Source of the DNA: Clostridiales bacterium UBA1770
Lineage (GTDB): Bacteria > Bacillota > Clostridia > Oscillospirales > CAG-272
Reading direction: 5' to 3'
Length of the DNA stretch: 31,680 nt
Assembly: GCA_002315325.1 (NCBI GenBank)
Contig: DCGU01000017.1
Coordinates: 1-31,680, forward strand
Part shown: in pieces, positions 7,378 through 15,315 of the stretch
Layout of the letters: the number at the start of each line of letters is the position of its first letter
How positions within the stretch are numbered: position 1 is the stretch's first letter
Program-made: the position numbers and the translations under genes
The notes under the pieces: model-generated
Told to the model about the DNA's origin: nothing
Database searches by the model: none
The model's input: only the letters and a program-made list of their open reading frames with translations

Positions 7378-9384
7378 ATGGGTGATTTTGTTTTGAAAAG
7401 CGAATTTGTGCCGACAGGCGACCAGCCGCAGGCAATTGCTTCTCTTTTGCAGGGCCTGAAGGAAGGCAAAAAAATGCAGACGCTGCTCGGCGTTACCGGC
7501 TCGGGTAAAACCTTTACCATGGCCAACGTGATTGCCGGGTTCAATCGTCCCACCCTGATTTTGGAGCCGAATAAGACGCTGGCTGCGCAGGTGTGCACCG
7601 AAATGCGCGCCTTCTTTCCCGATGCAGCCGTGGAGTATTTTGTCTCTTATTACGATTATTATCAGCCGGAGGCTTATATCCCCGGCAAGGATATGTATAT
7701 TGAAAAAGACGCGTTGATTAACGATGAAATCGACCGGTTGCGGCACAGTGCCACTTCGTCGCTGCTGGAACGGTCGGACGTCATTATCGTTGCAAGCGTG
7801 TCGTGCATTTATTCTCTCGGTGACCCGTCCGAATATAAAAACTTAATGATTTCTCTGCGCCCCGGTATGTTGTTCGAACAGCGGGAACTCATTCGTCGTC
7901 TCGTTTCGGTCAGCTACGTTCGCAACGATATCGACCTGTCGCGTGACCGTTTCCGTGTCCGCGGGGACACCGTCGAGGTGATTCCCGCAGGGGAGGGTGA
8001 AAAAGCGATTCGCATTGAATTCTTCGGTGATGAAATCGACAGAATCAGTGAAATCAACGTTGTGACGGGCGAACTCCTTCGCGAATTGAAACACGTCTCC
8101 ATTTATCCCGCGACGCACTATGCTGTTTCCGATGAAAAGCGTGAGGCGGCCCTGCAGGAAATCGAAGACGAGATGAAGGAACGCGTTGCTTGGTTCAAGG
8201 CGAATAATCAATTGCTGGAAGCAGAACGGATTGAACAACGTACCCGATACGATTTGGAAATGCTGCGTGAAATCGGATTCTGTTCCGGCGTGGAAAATTA
8301 CTCCCGTATTTTGTCCGGCCGTGAACCCGGATCAACGCCGTTCACCTTGCTGGATTTCTTCCCGCGTGATTTTTTAATGTTCATTGACGAATCTCACGTG
8401 GCCATTCCGCAGATTCGCGGTATGAGCGGCGGCGATACCGCCAGAAAAAAGAGCCTGGTCGACTTCGGTTTTCGTCTGCCGTCGGCATACGATAACCGCC
8501 CCATGTATTTTGATGAGTTTGAAGACAAAATTCGCCAGGCCGTATTTGTCAGTGCGACGCCGGGGGAGTATGAAGCAGAGCATGCACAGGCTACGGTGGA
8601 ACAGTTGATTCGCCCCACGGGGTTGTTGGATCCGCTCGTCGAAGTCCGCCCGATTGAAGGACAGGTCGACGACCTGATGGGGGAGATAAAAATTCGTGCC
8701 GCGAAAAATCAACGGACGCTTGTGACGACGTTGACCAAACAGATGGCGGAAGATTTAACCGAATATTTTGAAACGAACGGGCTGCGTGTCCGTTACATTC
8801 ATTACAACGTGGAAACGATGGAACGCATGGAAATCGTGCGCGACCTTCGTCTCGGCGTCTTTGACGTTCTCGTCGGCATCAATTTGCTGCGGGAAGGGTT
8901 GGATATCCCCGAAGTCTCGCTCGTTGCCATTCTCGATGCGGATAAAGAAGGCTTTTTGCGTGCGGAACGCTCGTTGATTCAAACGATGGGGCGTGCTGCG
9001 CGGAATGCCGAAGGTATGGTCATTTTGTATGCCGATACGATGACCGGTTCCATGGAGCGCGCGATTCGCGAAACCAAGCGCCGCCGCGCCGTGCAGGATG
9101 CCTATAACCGTGAGCACGGCATCATACCGCAAACGATTATCAAGGGCATTCGCGACGTCATCAATATTGCGGTATCCGAAGAAAACGAAGAGGGCATCAA
9201 GGCGCGCAAAAAACGCCACGGTGAGAAAACGAAAGACACGCCCCTGTCGCGTGAATCATTGGAGCAGCAAATTGAGTGCTTGACTGCCGAAATGCACGCT
9301 GCCGCCAAAGAACTTGAGTTTGAAAAGGCAGCATTCCTTCGTGATGAAATCAAAAAACTCAAAAACAAGGCTGAAAAAGTATAA
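7378..9384 (+). CDS. uvrB: excinuclease ABC subunit B
   Basis: UvrB is the damage-verifying helicase-like core of nucleotide excision repair. It is loaded by UvrA and then recruits UvrC to cut the damaged strand. The 668-residue product has the standard length. Walker A is GVTGSGKT (38-45). The beta-hairpin that slips between DNA strands begins with YYDYYQPEAY (91-100). Motif II is DESH (337-340). A UVR domain that contacts UvrC forms the last 40 residues (about 628-668). AAAGGGGG at 7362-7369 is a strong Shine-Dalgarno. uvrA follows after 29 bases, so the pair is probably co-transcribed. No SOS-type operator was recognised in the 44-base gap before the gene. Confidence 0.98.
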   Translation: MGDFVLKSEFVPTGDQPQAIASLLQGLKEGKKMQTLLGVTGSGKTFTMANVIAGFNRPTLILEPNKTLAAQVCTEMRAFFPDAAVEYFVSYYDYYQPEAYIPGKDMYIEKDALINDEIDRLRHSATSSLLERSDVIIVASVSCIYSLGDPSEYKNLMISLRPGMLFEQRELIRRLVSVSYVRNDIDLSRDRFRVRGDTVEVIPAGEGEKAIRIEFFGDEIDRISEINVVTGELLRELKHVSIYPATHYAVSDEKREAALQEIEDEMKERVAWFKANNQLLEAERIEQRTRYDLEMLREIGFCSGVENYSRILSGREPGSTPFTLLDFFPRDFLMFIDESHVAIPQIRGMSGGDTARKKSLVDFGFRLPSAYDNRPMYFDEFEDKIRQAVFVSATPGEYEAEHAQATVEQLIRPTGLLDPLVEVRPIEGQVDDLMGEIKIRAAKNQRTLVTTLTKQMAEDLTEYFETNGLRVRYIHYNVETMERMEIVRDLRLGVFDVLVGINLLREGLDIPEVSLVAILDADKEGFLRAERSLIQTMGRAARNAEGMVILYADTMTGSMERAIRETKRRRAVQDAYNREHGIIPQTIIKGIRDVINIAVSEENEEGIKARKKRHGEKTKDTPLSRESLEQQIECLTAEMHAAAKELEFEKAAFLRDEIKKLKNKAEKV

Positions 9385-9413
9385 TTTATCTCATTTTTGA
9401 TAGGACTGAAAAA

Positions 9414-12239
9414 ATGGCAAATGCAATCGTGATTAAGGGCGCCCGCGTCCATAATCTGAAAAATATAGACGTGACGATTCCGCGTGACAAATTGGTTGTC
9501 ATCACGGGACTTTCCGGCTCCGGCAAGTCTTCGTTGGCCTTTGATACGCTCTATGCCGAAGGGCATAGGCGTTTCGTGGAATCGCTTTCTTCCTATGCCC
9601 GTATGTTTATGGGTCAAATGGAAAAGCCGGACGTGGATTCGATCGAGGGTCTTTCTCCGGCCGTTTCCATCGACCAAAAAACAACGTCGAAAAACCCGCG
9701 TTCTACGGTGGGTACCGTGACGGAAATCTACGATTATCTGCGTCTGTTGTACGCGCGTATCGGCGTTCCGCACTGTCCCGTTTGCGGCAAAGAAATCAGA
9801 CAGCAGACCGTTGATCAAATCATTGACAGAATCCTGCTTTTGCCGGCGGGGACGCGTTTTCTTGTCTTGGCACCGGTTGTCAGGGTGCAAAAAGGTATGC
9901 ATGAAAAGGTGCTGGCCGATGCGTCGAAGAGCGGCTACGTTCGTGTTCGCGTTGACGGCAGTTTGTACGAGCTGAGCGAACAAATTAAACTGGACAAAAA
10001 TATAAAACATTCGATAGAAATCGTCGTCGACCGATTGGTGATGAACGATGACGTGCGCAGCCGTTTGGCCGACTCGGTGGAAACGGCATTATCCGCAGCC
10101 GACGGACACTTGATGATTTTAACGGTCCCGCGCGACGGCGGGGGAGAAGAAATGCTGGAGTTTTCACAGACGTATGCCTGTGAAGAGCACGGAATTTCCT
10201 TCGGTGAATTGGAACCGCGCATGTTTTCCTTCAATAACCCGGCAGGGGCCTGTCCGCAGTGTCTCGGTATCGGCGATTTACGCGCCGTGTCCGAGGAACG
10301 CATCATACCCGATAAGTCGCTGTCGTTGCGGGAAGGCGCCGTTTCCGTCAACGGTTTTAAATCGTTGGAAGAGGAGAGCTGGAACGGCCCGCTGTTCGAA
10401 GCCGTCGGGCAAAAGCACGGCTTTACGTTAGATATGCCGCTGTGCGATTTTTCTCCCGAGGCCTACCGTACGCTGTTGTACGGCACGGGTAAAGAAACGT
10501 ATCCGATCAGGCGCTATTTCGGCAAAGAAGAACATAAACAGAACGCCGTGTTTATCGGGGTGATTCCTATGATAGAGCAGCGTTTGGGGCAGGGGAACGA
10601 CGATTATTACGAACAGTTTTTGAAGGAAGATCCCTGTCCTGTCTGCCGCGGCAAACGGCTTAACGAAAACGTATTGGCCGTGACGGTCGGCGGACTGAAT
10701 ATCCACGACTTTTGTGCGCAGTCCGTACAGGATGCCCTGGATTTTGTGAATGGGCTGCAGCTGACCGAAAGCGAGGCCGTGATTGCCAAGGATATTCTAA
10801 AGGAAATCAAGGCACGCCTGGGGTTCCTTGTCAGCGTGGGACTGAACTATTTAACCCTGTCCCGAAAGGCCGGAACGCTGTCCGGCGGCGAATCTCAACG
10901 TATCCGTCTCGCCTCCCAAATCGGGTCGTCTCTGGTCGGCGTGATGTACGTTTTGGATGAGCCGAGTATCGGTTTACATCAGCGCGACAATGCAAAGCTG
11001 ATTACCACGCTGCAAAAACTGCGCGACCTCGGTAATACGGTGATTGTGGTGGAACACGATGAGGAGACCATGACGGCGGCCGATTATCTTTTGGACGTCG
11101 GCCCTCGTGCCGGCGTACACGGCGGTCAGATTGTCGCTGCGGGTACCCCTGCCGAAGTGATGGCCAACGAGGCGTCGCTGACGGGGGCATATTTAAGCGG
11201 GAAAATGTCGATAGCGGTGCCGCCGGTCAGACGTCACGGCAACGGAAAGTATCTTTCCGTTTACGGTGCGGCGCAAAACAACCTCAAAAAGGTGGACGTG
11301 TCTTTCCCGTTGGGTTGTTTTGTCTGCGTGACAGGCGTTTCCGGTTCCGGTAAATCGTCCTTGATCAACGGCATTTTGTATCCCGCGCTGGCAGCAAAAC
11401 TGAACGGTGCCAAAACCTATCCCGGCCCGCACGATCGTGTGGAAGGTATCGAAAACTTGGATAAAATCATTTGCATTGACCAAAGTCCCATCGGACGTAC
11501 GCCGCGGTCCAATCCGGCTACCTACACGGGGTTGTTCAATGATATTCGCGATTTATTTGCTTCCACCAAGGACGCCAAGGCACGCGGATACGGCCCCGGC
11601 CGGTTTTCCTTCAACGTGAAGGGCGGCCGATGCGAAGCCTGTTCCGGTGACGGTGTGAAATGTATCGAAATGCATTTTCTGCCCGACGTGTACGTAACCT
11701 GCGACGTTTGTCACGGAAAACGGTATAATTTCGATACGTTGGAAGTGAAATATAAAGGCAAGAGTATTTATGACGTACTGGATATGACGGTGGAAGAAGG
11801 CCTTCATTTCTTTGACGGCCTGCCGCGTTTGACCAACAAACTGCAGACGCTGTATGACGTGGGTCTCGGCTATATCAAAATCGGTCAGGCATCCACCACT
11901 TTGTCCGGCGGCGAAGCCCAGCGTGTAAAACTGGCCACCGAACTCGCCCGTCGGGCAACGGGACGCACGTTGTACGTATTGGATGAACCCACGACGGGCT
12001 TGCATATGGACGACGTGGCACGTCTGTTGGAAATTCTGCAAAAATTGTGCGACAACGGGAATACGGTTATCGTCATCGAACATAATATGGACGTCATCAA
12101 GTCCGCAGATTATATTCTTGACTTGGGACCGGAAGGCGGCAGCGGCGGCGGTACCGTCGTTGCAACCGGCACGCCGGAACAGGTCGCGCAATGCACGGCA
12201 TCTTATACCGGTGCGTTTTTAAAAAAATGTCTGAAATGA
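9414..12239 (+). CDS. uvrA: excinuclease ABC subunit A
   Basis: UvrA is the ABC-type ATPase dimer that first senses bulky DNA damage and loads UvrB. The 941-residue product has the usual length. The first ATPase half has Walker A GLSGSGKSS (32-40) and the first zinc-site cysteines CPVCG (121-125); the second half has GVSGSGKSS (641-649). The zinc finger that contacts damaged DNA uses C740, C743, C763 and C766. Both ABC signature motifs (LSGGES and LSGGEA) are intact. A modest AGGA at 9402-9405 precedes the ATG. The next gene starts 13 bases downstream, suggesting read-through into an unrelated envelope gene. Confidence 0.98.
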   Translation: MANAIVIKGARVHNLKNIDVTIPRDKLVVITGLSGSGKSSLAFDTLYAEGHRRFVESLSSYARMFMGQMEKPDVDSIEGLSPAVSIDQKTTSKNPRSTVGTVTEIYDYLRLLYARIGVPHCPVCGKEIRQQTVDQIIDRILLLPAGTRFLVLAPVVRVQKGMHEKVLADASKSGYVRVRVDGSLYELSEQIKLDKNIKHSIEIVVDRLVMNDDVRSRLADSVETALSAADGHLMILTVPRDGGGEEMLEFSQTYACEEHGISFGELEPRMFSFNNPAGACPQCLGIGDLRAVSEERIIPDKSLSLREGAVSVNGFKSLEEESWNGPLFEAVGQKHGFTLDMPLCDFSPEAYRTLLYGTGKETYPIRRYFGKEEHKQNAVFIGVIPMIEQRLGQGNDDYYEQFLKEDPCPVCRGKRLNENVLAVTVGGLNIHDFCAQSVQDALDFVNGLQLTESEAVIAKDILKEIKARLGFLVSVGLNYLTLSRKAGTLSGGESQRIRLASQIGSSLVGVMYVLDEPSIGLHQRDNAKLITTLQKLRDLGNTVIVVEHDEETMTAADYLLDVGPRAGVHGGQIVAAGTPAEVMANEASLTGAYLSGKMSIAVPPVRRHGNGKYLSVYGAAQNNLKKVDVSFPLGCFVCVTGVSGSGKSSLINGILYPALAAKLNGAKTYPGPHDRVEGIENLDKIICIDQSPIGRTPRSNPATYTGLFNDIRDLFASTKDAKARGYGPGRFSFNVKGGRCEACSGDGVKCIEMHFLPDVYVTCDVCHGKRYNFDTLEVKYKGKSIYDVLDMTVEEGLHFFDGLPRLTNKLQTLYDVGLGYIKIGQASTTLSGGEAQRVKLATELARRATGRTLYVLDEPTTGLHMDDVARLLEILQKLCDNGNTVIVIEHNMDVIKSADYILDLGPEGGSGGGTVVATGTPEQVAQCTASYTGAFLKKCLK

Positions 12240-12252
12240 AGAGAATGATAGC

Positions 12253-13356
12253 ATGAAAAGTATGGTAAACCGTCATTTGGCACGCATCCTCTGTGCGGTG
12301 CTCACAGCCATGGCAATCGTGGGCTTTTCCTCCTGCGGGATGAAATACGACGAACCGCCGTTTACGGTTCGCAACCTGAAGATGGCAACCGGTACGACAC
12401 CGCCTGCCGCGTCTGATTTTTTGACGTCCGTATCCGTAAAGGATAACGTTTATAAGATTGCCTATGAAAAGAATTACGATTTTGACGCCATGAACGCGTC
12501 TCCCGCCACCTATGAACTGACGTTGATTTTCAGCGACACGCGCGGTTACGTGACGAGTACAAAGGTTCAATTGACCATTGGGGCGGATACAACGCCTCCT
12601 GTCATCACACAGGTGGATTTTTCCGCCGTTACGGTCGGTGATACCGTTGCGTATAAGCAAAGAGTGACCGTTTGTGACGATTGTATCGGGGACGTTACGC
12701 TGACCGTGGACTCGTCTGCCGTGAACTTAAAGAGTCCCGGTACCTATCCCGTTACCTATCAAGCGACCGATGCATCCGGTAATACGACCACGTTGAAGAC
12801 CGCCGTTAACGTTGTCCCTGCGGAGTCCGCAGGGCTGGATACGTTGAACGCTGCACTTGACGCCGTTATTGCGCAAATCATTACGCCCGATATGGACAGG
12901 GAAGCGCAGCTGCGTGCCGTGTACCGCTACGTTTACGATAATATTGCCTATGCTTCCACCTCGGAAAAAGATAGCTGGGTGGATGAGGCGTATCACGCCC
13001 TTTTCGTATCGCATCAGGGCGACTGCTTTTCCTATTTTGCCGGTGCCAAGGCGTTCTGCGAACGGCTCGGTATTGAAAATATGGACGTGCAGCGCCTTGC
13101 GGGGTATACGGAGAACACGCATTATTGGAGTATGGTCAATCTCGGCGGTACAGGCACCGATGCAAGATGGTATCATTTCGACTGTTGCCATTTGCAGGCA
13201 GAATACAATCACAGCGGTTGTTTGTTAACCGACAGACAGGTGGACGCTTACAATAAGGCCCGTCCGCATTTTTACGAGTACGATAAGAGTGCTTATCCGA
13301 AAACGCCGTCCGAAATTCTGACGGCTACGCCGGCGCTCGAACCTTTTTACAACTGA
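12253..13356 (+). CDS. predicted lipoprotein with Ig-like and transglutaminase-like domains
   Basis: The 367-residue product begins with a charged and hydrophobic signal segment and a lipobox-like FSSC with C28, so export and lipid anchoring are likely. Residues about 112-190 form an Ig-like domain of the DUF5011 or HYR type (the DTTPPVI opening and a GTYPVTYQATDASGN stretch are typical). Residues about 205-320 look like a transglutaminase/protease-like domain, with a plausible Cys-His-Asp triad of C258 (in QGDCFSYF), H290 (in THYWSMV) and D310 (in WYHFDCC). Such exported proteins in Clostridia are mostly unstudied; peptidase or cross-linking roles at the wall are inference. An alternative start lies at 12262. 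It follows uvrA by 13 bases and precedes the acylation operon. Confidence 0.8.
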   Translation: MKSMVNRHLARILCAVLTAMAIVGFSSCGMKYDEPPFTVRNLKMATGTTPPAASDFLTSVSVKDNVYKIAYEKNYDFDAMNASPATYELTLIFSDTRGYVTSTKVQLTIGADTTPPVITQVDFSAVTVGDTVAYKQRVTVCDDCIGDVTLTVDSSAVNLKSPGTYPVTYQATDASGNTTTLKTAVNVVPAESAGLDTLNAALDAVIAQIITPDMDREAQLRAVYRYVYDNIAYASTSEKDSWVDEAYHALFVSHQGDCFSYFAGAKAFCERLGIENMDVQRLAGYTENTHYWSMVNLGGTGTDARWYHFDCCHLQAEYNHSGCLLTDRQVDAYNKARPHFYEYDKSAYPKTPSEILTATPALEPFYN

Positions 13357-13445
13357 TTTCCGTCAATGCGGCGTTAATGCCGCTCGCAGAACCGCAGGCG
13401 GTACTGCCTGCAGCAGGCATTTTCAAACGGAGGTGACAGTCACCC
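13357..13445 (+). promoter_or_regulatory. hairpin-rich leader before the acylation operon
   Basis: Three structures crowd 89 bases. GCGGC/GCCGC pairs (13368-13372 with 13379-13383). GCAGGC (13394-13399) pairs with GCCTGC (13406-13411), but that second arm can instead pair with CAGGC at 13414-13418. GGTGA (13432-13436) pairs with TCACC (13440-13444) and would mask part of the Shine-Dalgarno GGAGGTGA (13429-13436). The pattern suggests control of translation, but no known riboswitch was recognised. No convincing promoter was found. Confidence 0.4.
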
Positions 13446-14963
13446 ATGATGACGAACGTATTGGAATATTTGGAAAGAACACAGGCGCGCCTGCCGAATA
13501 AGGTTGCTTTTTCGGACGGTACCGATACGCTGACGTTTGCACAGACGTACCGGGCGGCACGCGCCGTCGGTTCGGCACTTTTGGAACGCGGTTTGTATGC
13601 CCAACCCATTCTTTTATTGATGGCGCGTCATCCGTATCAGATAGCCGCGTTTTTCGGTGTGATTTATGCCGGCTGCAGCTACGTGCCGATGGACGCCGAA
13701 ATGCCGGGTGCCCGCATCCAAACGATTGCCGACACGTGCCGGTCGCGCGTTCTGCTTTATGACCGTAAAAATGAAAAAAAGGCATTATCGTTGCCGTTTG
13801 ACGGGCAAAAATTGTGTTTTGACGATTTGCTCTGTGCGACTGTGAACGAGCAGGCACTTTCCGACGTGCGGGAAAAGCAGGTGGACGTTGATCCGATTTA
13901 TATGGTGTTTACCTCCGGTTCCACCGGCGTGCCCAAGGGCGTTGTCGCCTGTCACCGTTCGGTGATTGATTACGCGGAAAACCTTTGTTTGGCGCTCCCG
14001 TTTGCCGAAGACACCGTGTTCGGCAATCAAACGCCGCTTTATTTTGATGCACCGTTGAAGGAAATATTGCCGACCGTCAAATTGGGATGTACGATGATTC
14101 TGATTCCCAAAATGAATTTCCTGTTCCCGCAGCTGCTTTGTAAGTTCATTTTGGAAAAGCAAATCAATACGATATGTTGGGTCGTTTCGGCCCTGACCAT
14201 GGTCTCGTCACTCGGCGCCCTGGACGCAACGCCGCCCGTGACGCTGCGGTTGGTCGCATTCGGCAGCGAAGTCTTCCCGCGTGCACAGTACGATCAATGG
14301 CGTGCCGCTTTGCCAAACGCCGCATTTTATAATTTGTACGGGCCGACAGAGGCAACGGGTATGTCGTGTTATTGGCATGCCGACAGAGATTTGGCACCGG
14401 ATGAACCGATTCCCGTGGGGCGACCGTTCAAAAATACGCAGGTTTTACTTCTGGACAGCCGTAAACGGTTGATTACCGACGGCAGAGAGGGTGAAATCTA
14501 TCTGCGCGGTACCTGTGTGACACTCGGTTATTATAACAATCCCGAAAAAACAAAAGCGGCGTTCGTCCGCAATCCTTTGCAGACAGCGTATCCCGAATAC
14601 GTCTATAAAACGGGCGATATCGGCCGGTGGAATGAGCACGGCGAACTGGTGTTCGTTTCCCGCCGCGATGCGCAAATCAAGCATATGGGGCATCGTATCG
14701 AACTCGGTGAGATTGAAACGGCCGTGCTGCGGCAAACCGACGTAAAAACAGCCGTTTGCGTGTATGACGCACCGCACCGCCGCATCGTCGTCTTTTATAC
14801 CGGTGATGCCGGTGACGCAGAAATACGCCGCGGGCTTACCGAACGGCTGCCGAAGTATATGATGCCGGCAATCCTCGTCCGTAAGGATCGGTTGCCCCAA
14901 ACGCCGAACGGTAAAATGGATAGAAAACGCATGAAAGAAGAGGCCGAATCCCTGGCCGAATAA
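13446..14963 (+). CDS. amino-acid adenylating enzyme, DltA-like (AMP-binding)
   Basis: This ANL-family enzyme should activate an amino acid or other acid with ATP and load it on the carrier protein encoded next door. The 505 residues match DltA-type D-alanine ligases in length. Motifs are intact: TSGSTGVPKG (156-165), YGPTE (298-302), TGD (389-391), an HRIELGEIE stretch (416-424) and the catalytic lysine K490 in NGKMDRK. With the MBOAT and SGNH-like genes downstream it resembles the dlt pathway that adds D-alanine to teichoic acids. The substrate cannot be read from sequence by eye, so D-Ala is inference. A tandem ATGATG begins the gene; the first is better spaced from GGAGGTGA (9 bases). Confidence 0.88.
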   Translation: MMTNVLEYLERTQARLPNKVAFSDGTDTLTFAQTYRAARAVGSALLERGLYAQPILLLMARHPYQIAAFFGVIYAGCSYVPMDAEMPGARIQTIADTCRSRVLLYDRKNEKKALSLPFDGQKLCFDDLLCATVNEQALSDVREKQVDVDPIYMVFTSGSTGVPKGVVACHRSVIDYAENLCLALPFAEDTVFGNQTPLYFDAPLKEILPTVKLGCTMILIPKMNFLFPQLLCKFILEKQINTICWVVSALTMVSSLGALDATPPVTLRLVAFGSEVFPRAQYDQWRAALPNAAFYNLYGPTEATGMSCYWHADRDLAPDEPIPVGRPFKNTQVLLLDSRKRLITDGREGEIYLRGTCVTLGYYNNPEKTKAAFVRNPLQTAYPEYVYKTGDIGRWNEHGELVFVSRRDAQIKHMGHRIELGEIETAVLRQTDVKTAVCVYDAPHRRIVVFYTGDAGDAEIRRGLTERLPKYMMPAILVRKDRLPQTPNGKMDRKRMKEEAESLAE

Positions 14964-14989
14964 CGAATAAATAGAAAAGAGATACGATT

Positions 14990-15217
14990 ATGGAAAAACT
15001 GATTGCTATTTTAAACGGCTTGCACCCGGACGTGGATTTTGAAACGACAACCGGACTAATTGAAAACGGTGTGTTGGATTCGTTGGATATCGTGACGCTC
15101 GTTACCGAGATTAACGATACGTTCGGCGTTTCCATCCCGGTGCAGGAGATTGTTCCGGACAACTTCGACTCTGCCGCCTCTCTGATGGCGCTGATAGAAC
15201 GTTTGGACGAGGATTGA
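14990..15217 (+). CDS. acyl/aminoacyl carrier protein
   Basis: This 75-residue acidic protein is a phosphopantetheine carrier. The attachment serine is S31 in LDSLDIV. It would take the activated group from the adenylating enzyme 26 bases upstream and present it to the membrane acyltransferase downstream. The sequence around the serine differs from the DSMGTV-type motif I recall for classical DltC and is closer to general carrier proteins, so the cargo is open. A weak purine stretch (about 14974-14983) precedes the ATG. A phosphopantetheinyl transferase must act on it; none is in the window. Confidence 0.85.
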   Translation: MEKLIAILNGLHPDVDFETTTGLIENGVLDSLDIVTLVTEINDTFGVSIPVQEIVPDNFDSAASLMALIERLDED

Positions 15218-15234
15218 CGGCGGTACTTTGCCGT
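15217..15234 (+). other. short hairpin after the carrier protein gene
   Basis: ACGGC (15217-15221) pairs with GCCGT (15230-15234). The stem begins at the last base of the stop codon and has no T-run after it, so it is not a full terminator. It stands just before the second copy of the structured repeat. Confidence 0.3.
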
Positions 15235-15246
15235 TTGGTACGGGTT

Positions 15247-15291
15247 CCAATTGTAAAACGCAGGTTTACAATTGATTAAAAGTGATTAAAA
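15247..15291. repeat. structured repeat, short copy 2
   Basis: CAATTGTAAAAC (15248-15259) and GGTTTACAATTG (15263-15274) form a near-perfect inverted repeat around GCA. The 45-base block matches 2782-2826 at 39 positions without gaps. As in copy 1, it ends just before a strong Shine-Dalgarno, here that of the MBOAT gene. It looks like the terminal part, or an internally deleted form, of the longer element. Confidence 0.6.
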
Positions 15292-15315
15292 GGATAAAGA
15301 AAGGAGGTTGGCCGT

